NCBI GenBank assembly: GCA_003165615.1
Contig: PLWR01000377.1
Span: forward strand, 1-7,096
Direction of reading: 5' to 3'
Origin: Acidobacteriota bacterium
GTDB taxonomy: Bacteria > Acidobacteriota > Terriglobia > UBA7540
Length of the DNA stretch: 7,096 bases
Below the pieces are notes generated by a model that saw only the letters and a program-made list of their open reading frames with translations, was not told the origin of the DNA and did no database searches. Both the position numbers and the translations under genes were made by a program. Shown one piece after another: positions 7,004 through 7,096 of this stretch (its first letter is position 1; every line of letters starts with the position of its first letter).

Positions 7004-7052
7004 GGATGTGGCCTGATCCATGAATACGGAACAAAAACAAAACATTCTTATT

Positions 7053-7091
7053 CCCTCGCCCCTCTGGGGGAGAGGGGGACCGCAAGGCGGT
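7053..7091. repeat. C/G-rich palindromic intergenic repeat (double hairpin, REP/MITE-like), reaching the window edge
   Basis: The first hairpin has arms CCCTCGCCCC (7053-7062) and GGGGAGAGGG (7067-7076), with nine of ten positions paired around a four-base loop. The second is ACCGC (7079-7083) with GCGGT (7087-7091) around AAG. The composition changes abruptly from the A-rich stretch just before it (7029-7052). Paired hairpins of this C/T-then-G/A-rich kind are a common form of dispersed intergenic element. More of the element probably lies beyond the right edge. Whether it is repeated in this genome cannot be seen here. Confidence 0.5.
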
Positions 7092-7096
7092 GGGGG

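Noticed and set aside
6950..7017. Direct repeat GGCCTGAT (6950-6957 and 7010-7017)
   Set aside because: Eight bases twice, 60 bases apart, with no supporting structure such as terminal inverted repeats is within chance.
7020..7096. ATG-started frame open to the right edge
   Set aside because: It has no Shine-Dalgarno site and soon reads through the palindromic repeat, giving a low-complexity Gly/Pro/Arg-rich product; this is typical of translation of a non-coding repeat.

Overview
The window is a compact bacterial gene block with all four recognisable genes on the + strand. GC content is roughly 55-60 % by eye. The long modular glycosidases, a Tat-type export signal and an 'accessory' sugar-catabolism flavour would suit a free-living polysaccharide-degrading bacterium of the Planctomycetota/Verrucomicrobiota/Acidobacteriota/Hydrogenedentota kind. 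That placement is inference; nothing in the window fixes the taxon.

Layout. (1) Bases 1-2817: the 3' part of a glycoside hydrolase family 2 (beta-mannosidase-like) gene that enters from the left edge. Its visible 938 residues contain the second beta-sandwich, the TIM barrel, an Ig-like module, a class I glutamine-amidotransferase-like (flavodoxin-like) module and a final Ig-like module. (2) Bases 2818-2893: a 76-base gap with a good Shine-Dalgarno site and a weak promoter-like pair. (3) Bases 2894-3553: a metal-dependent cyclase/kynurenine-formamidase family hydrolase. (4) Bases 3560-4597: an Ldh2/MDH2-type NAD(P)H 2-oxoacid oxidoreductase, six bases downstream and with its ribosome site inside the end of the previous gene, so the two are almost certainly co-translated. 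(5) Bases 4645-6933: a Tat-exported GHL6-like putative glycosidase with a beta-galactosidase-trimerisation-type GATase-like domain. (6) Bases 6934-7096: non-coding DNA with a small hairpin, an operator-like palindrome and a C/G-rich palindromic repeat running into the right edge. It contains no convincing terminator.

How the genes may work together (inference): two large glycosidases, at least one of them outside the cytoplasm, would release a sugar or sugar derivative. The two small cytoplasmic-looking enzymes, a metal hydrolase of the type that opens cyclic amides or lactone-like rings and a 2-oxoacid reductase/dehydrogenase, would process an oxidised or acidic product. No transporter, regulator, RNA gene, CRISPR array, insertion sequence or integrase is visible. 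The most unusual points are the degenerate acid/base motif in the GH2 barrel, the presence of Cys-less GATase-like domains in both flanking glycosidases, and the hydrolase-oxidoreductase pair sandwiched between them.
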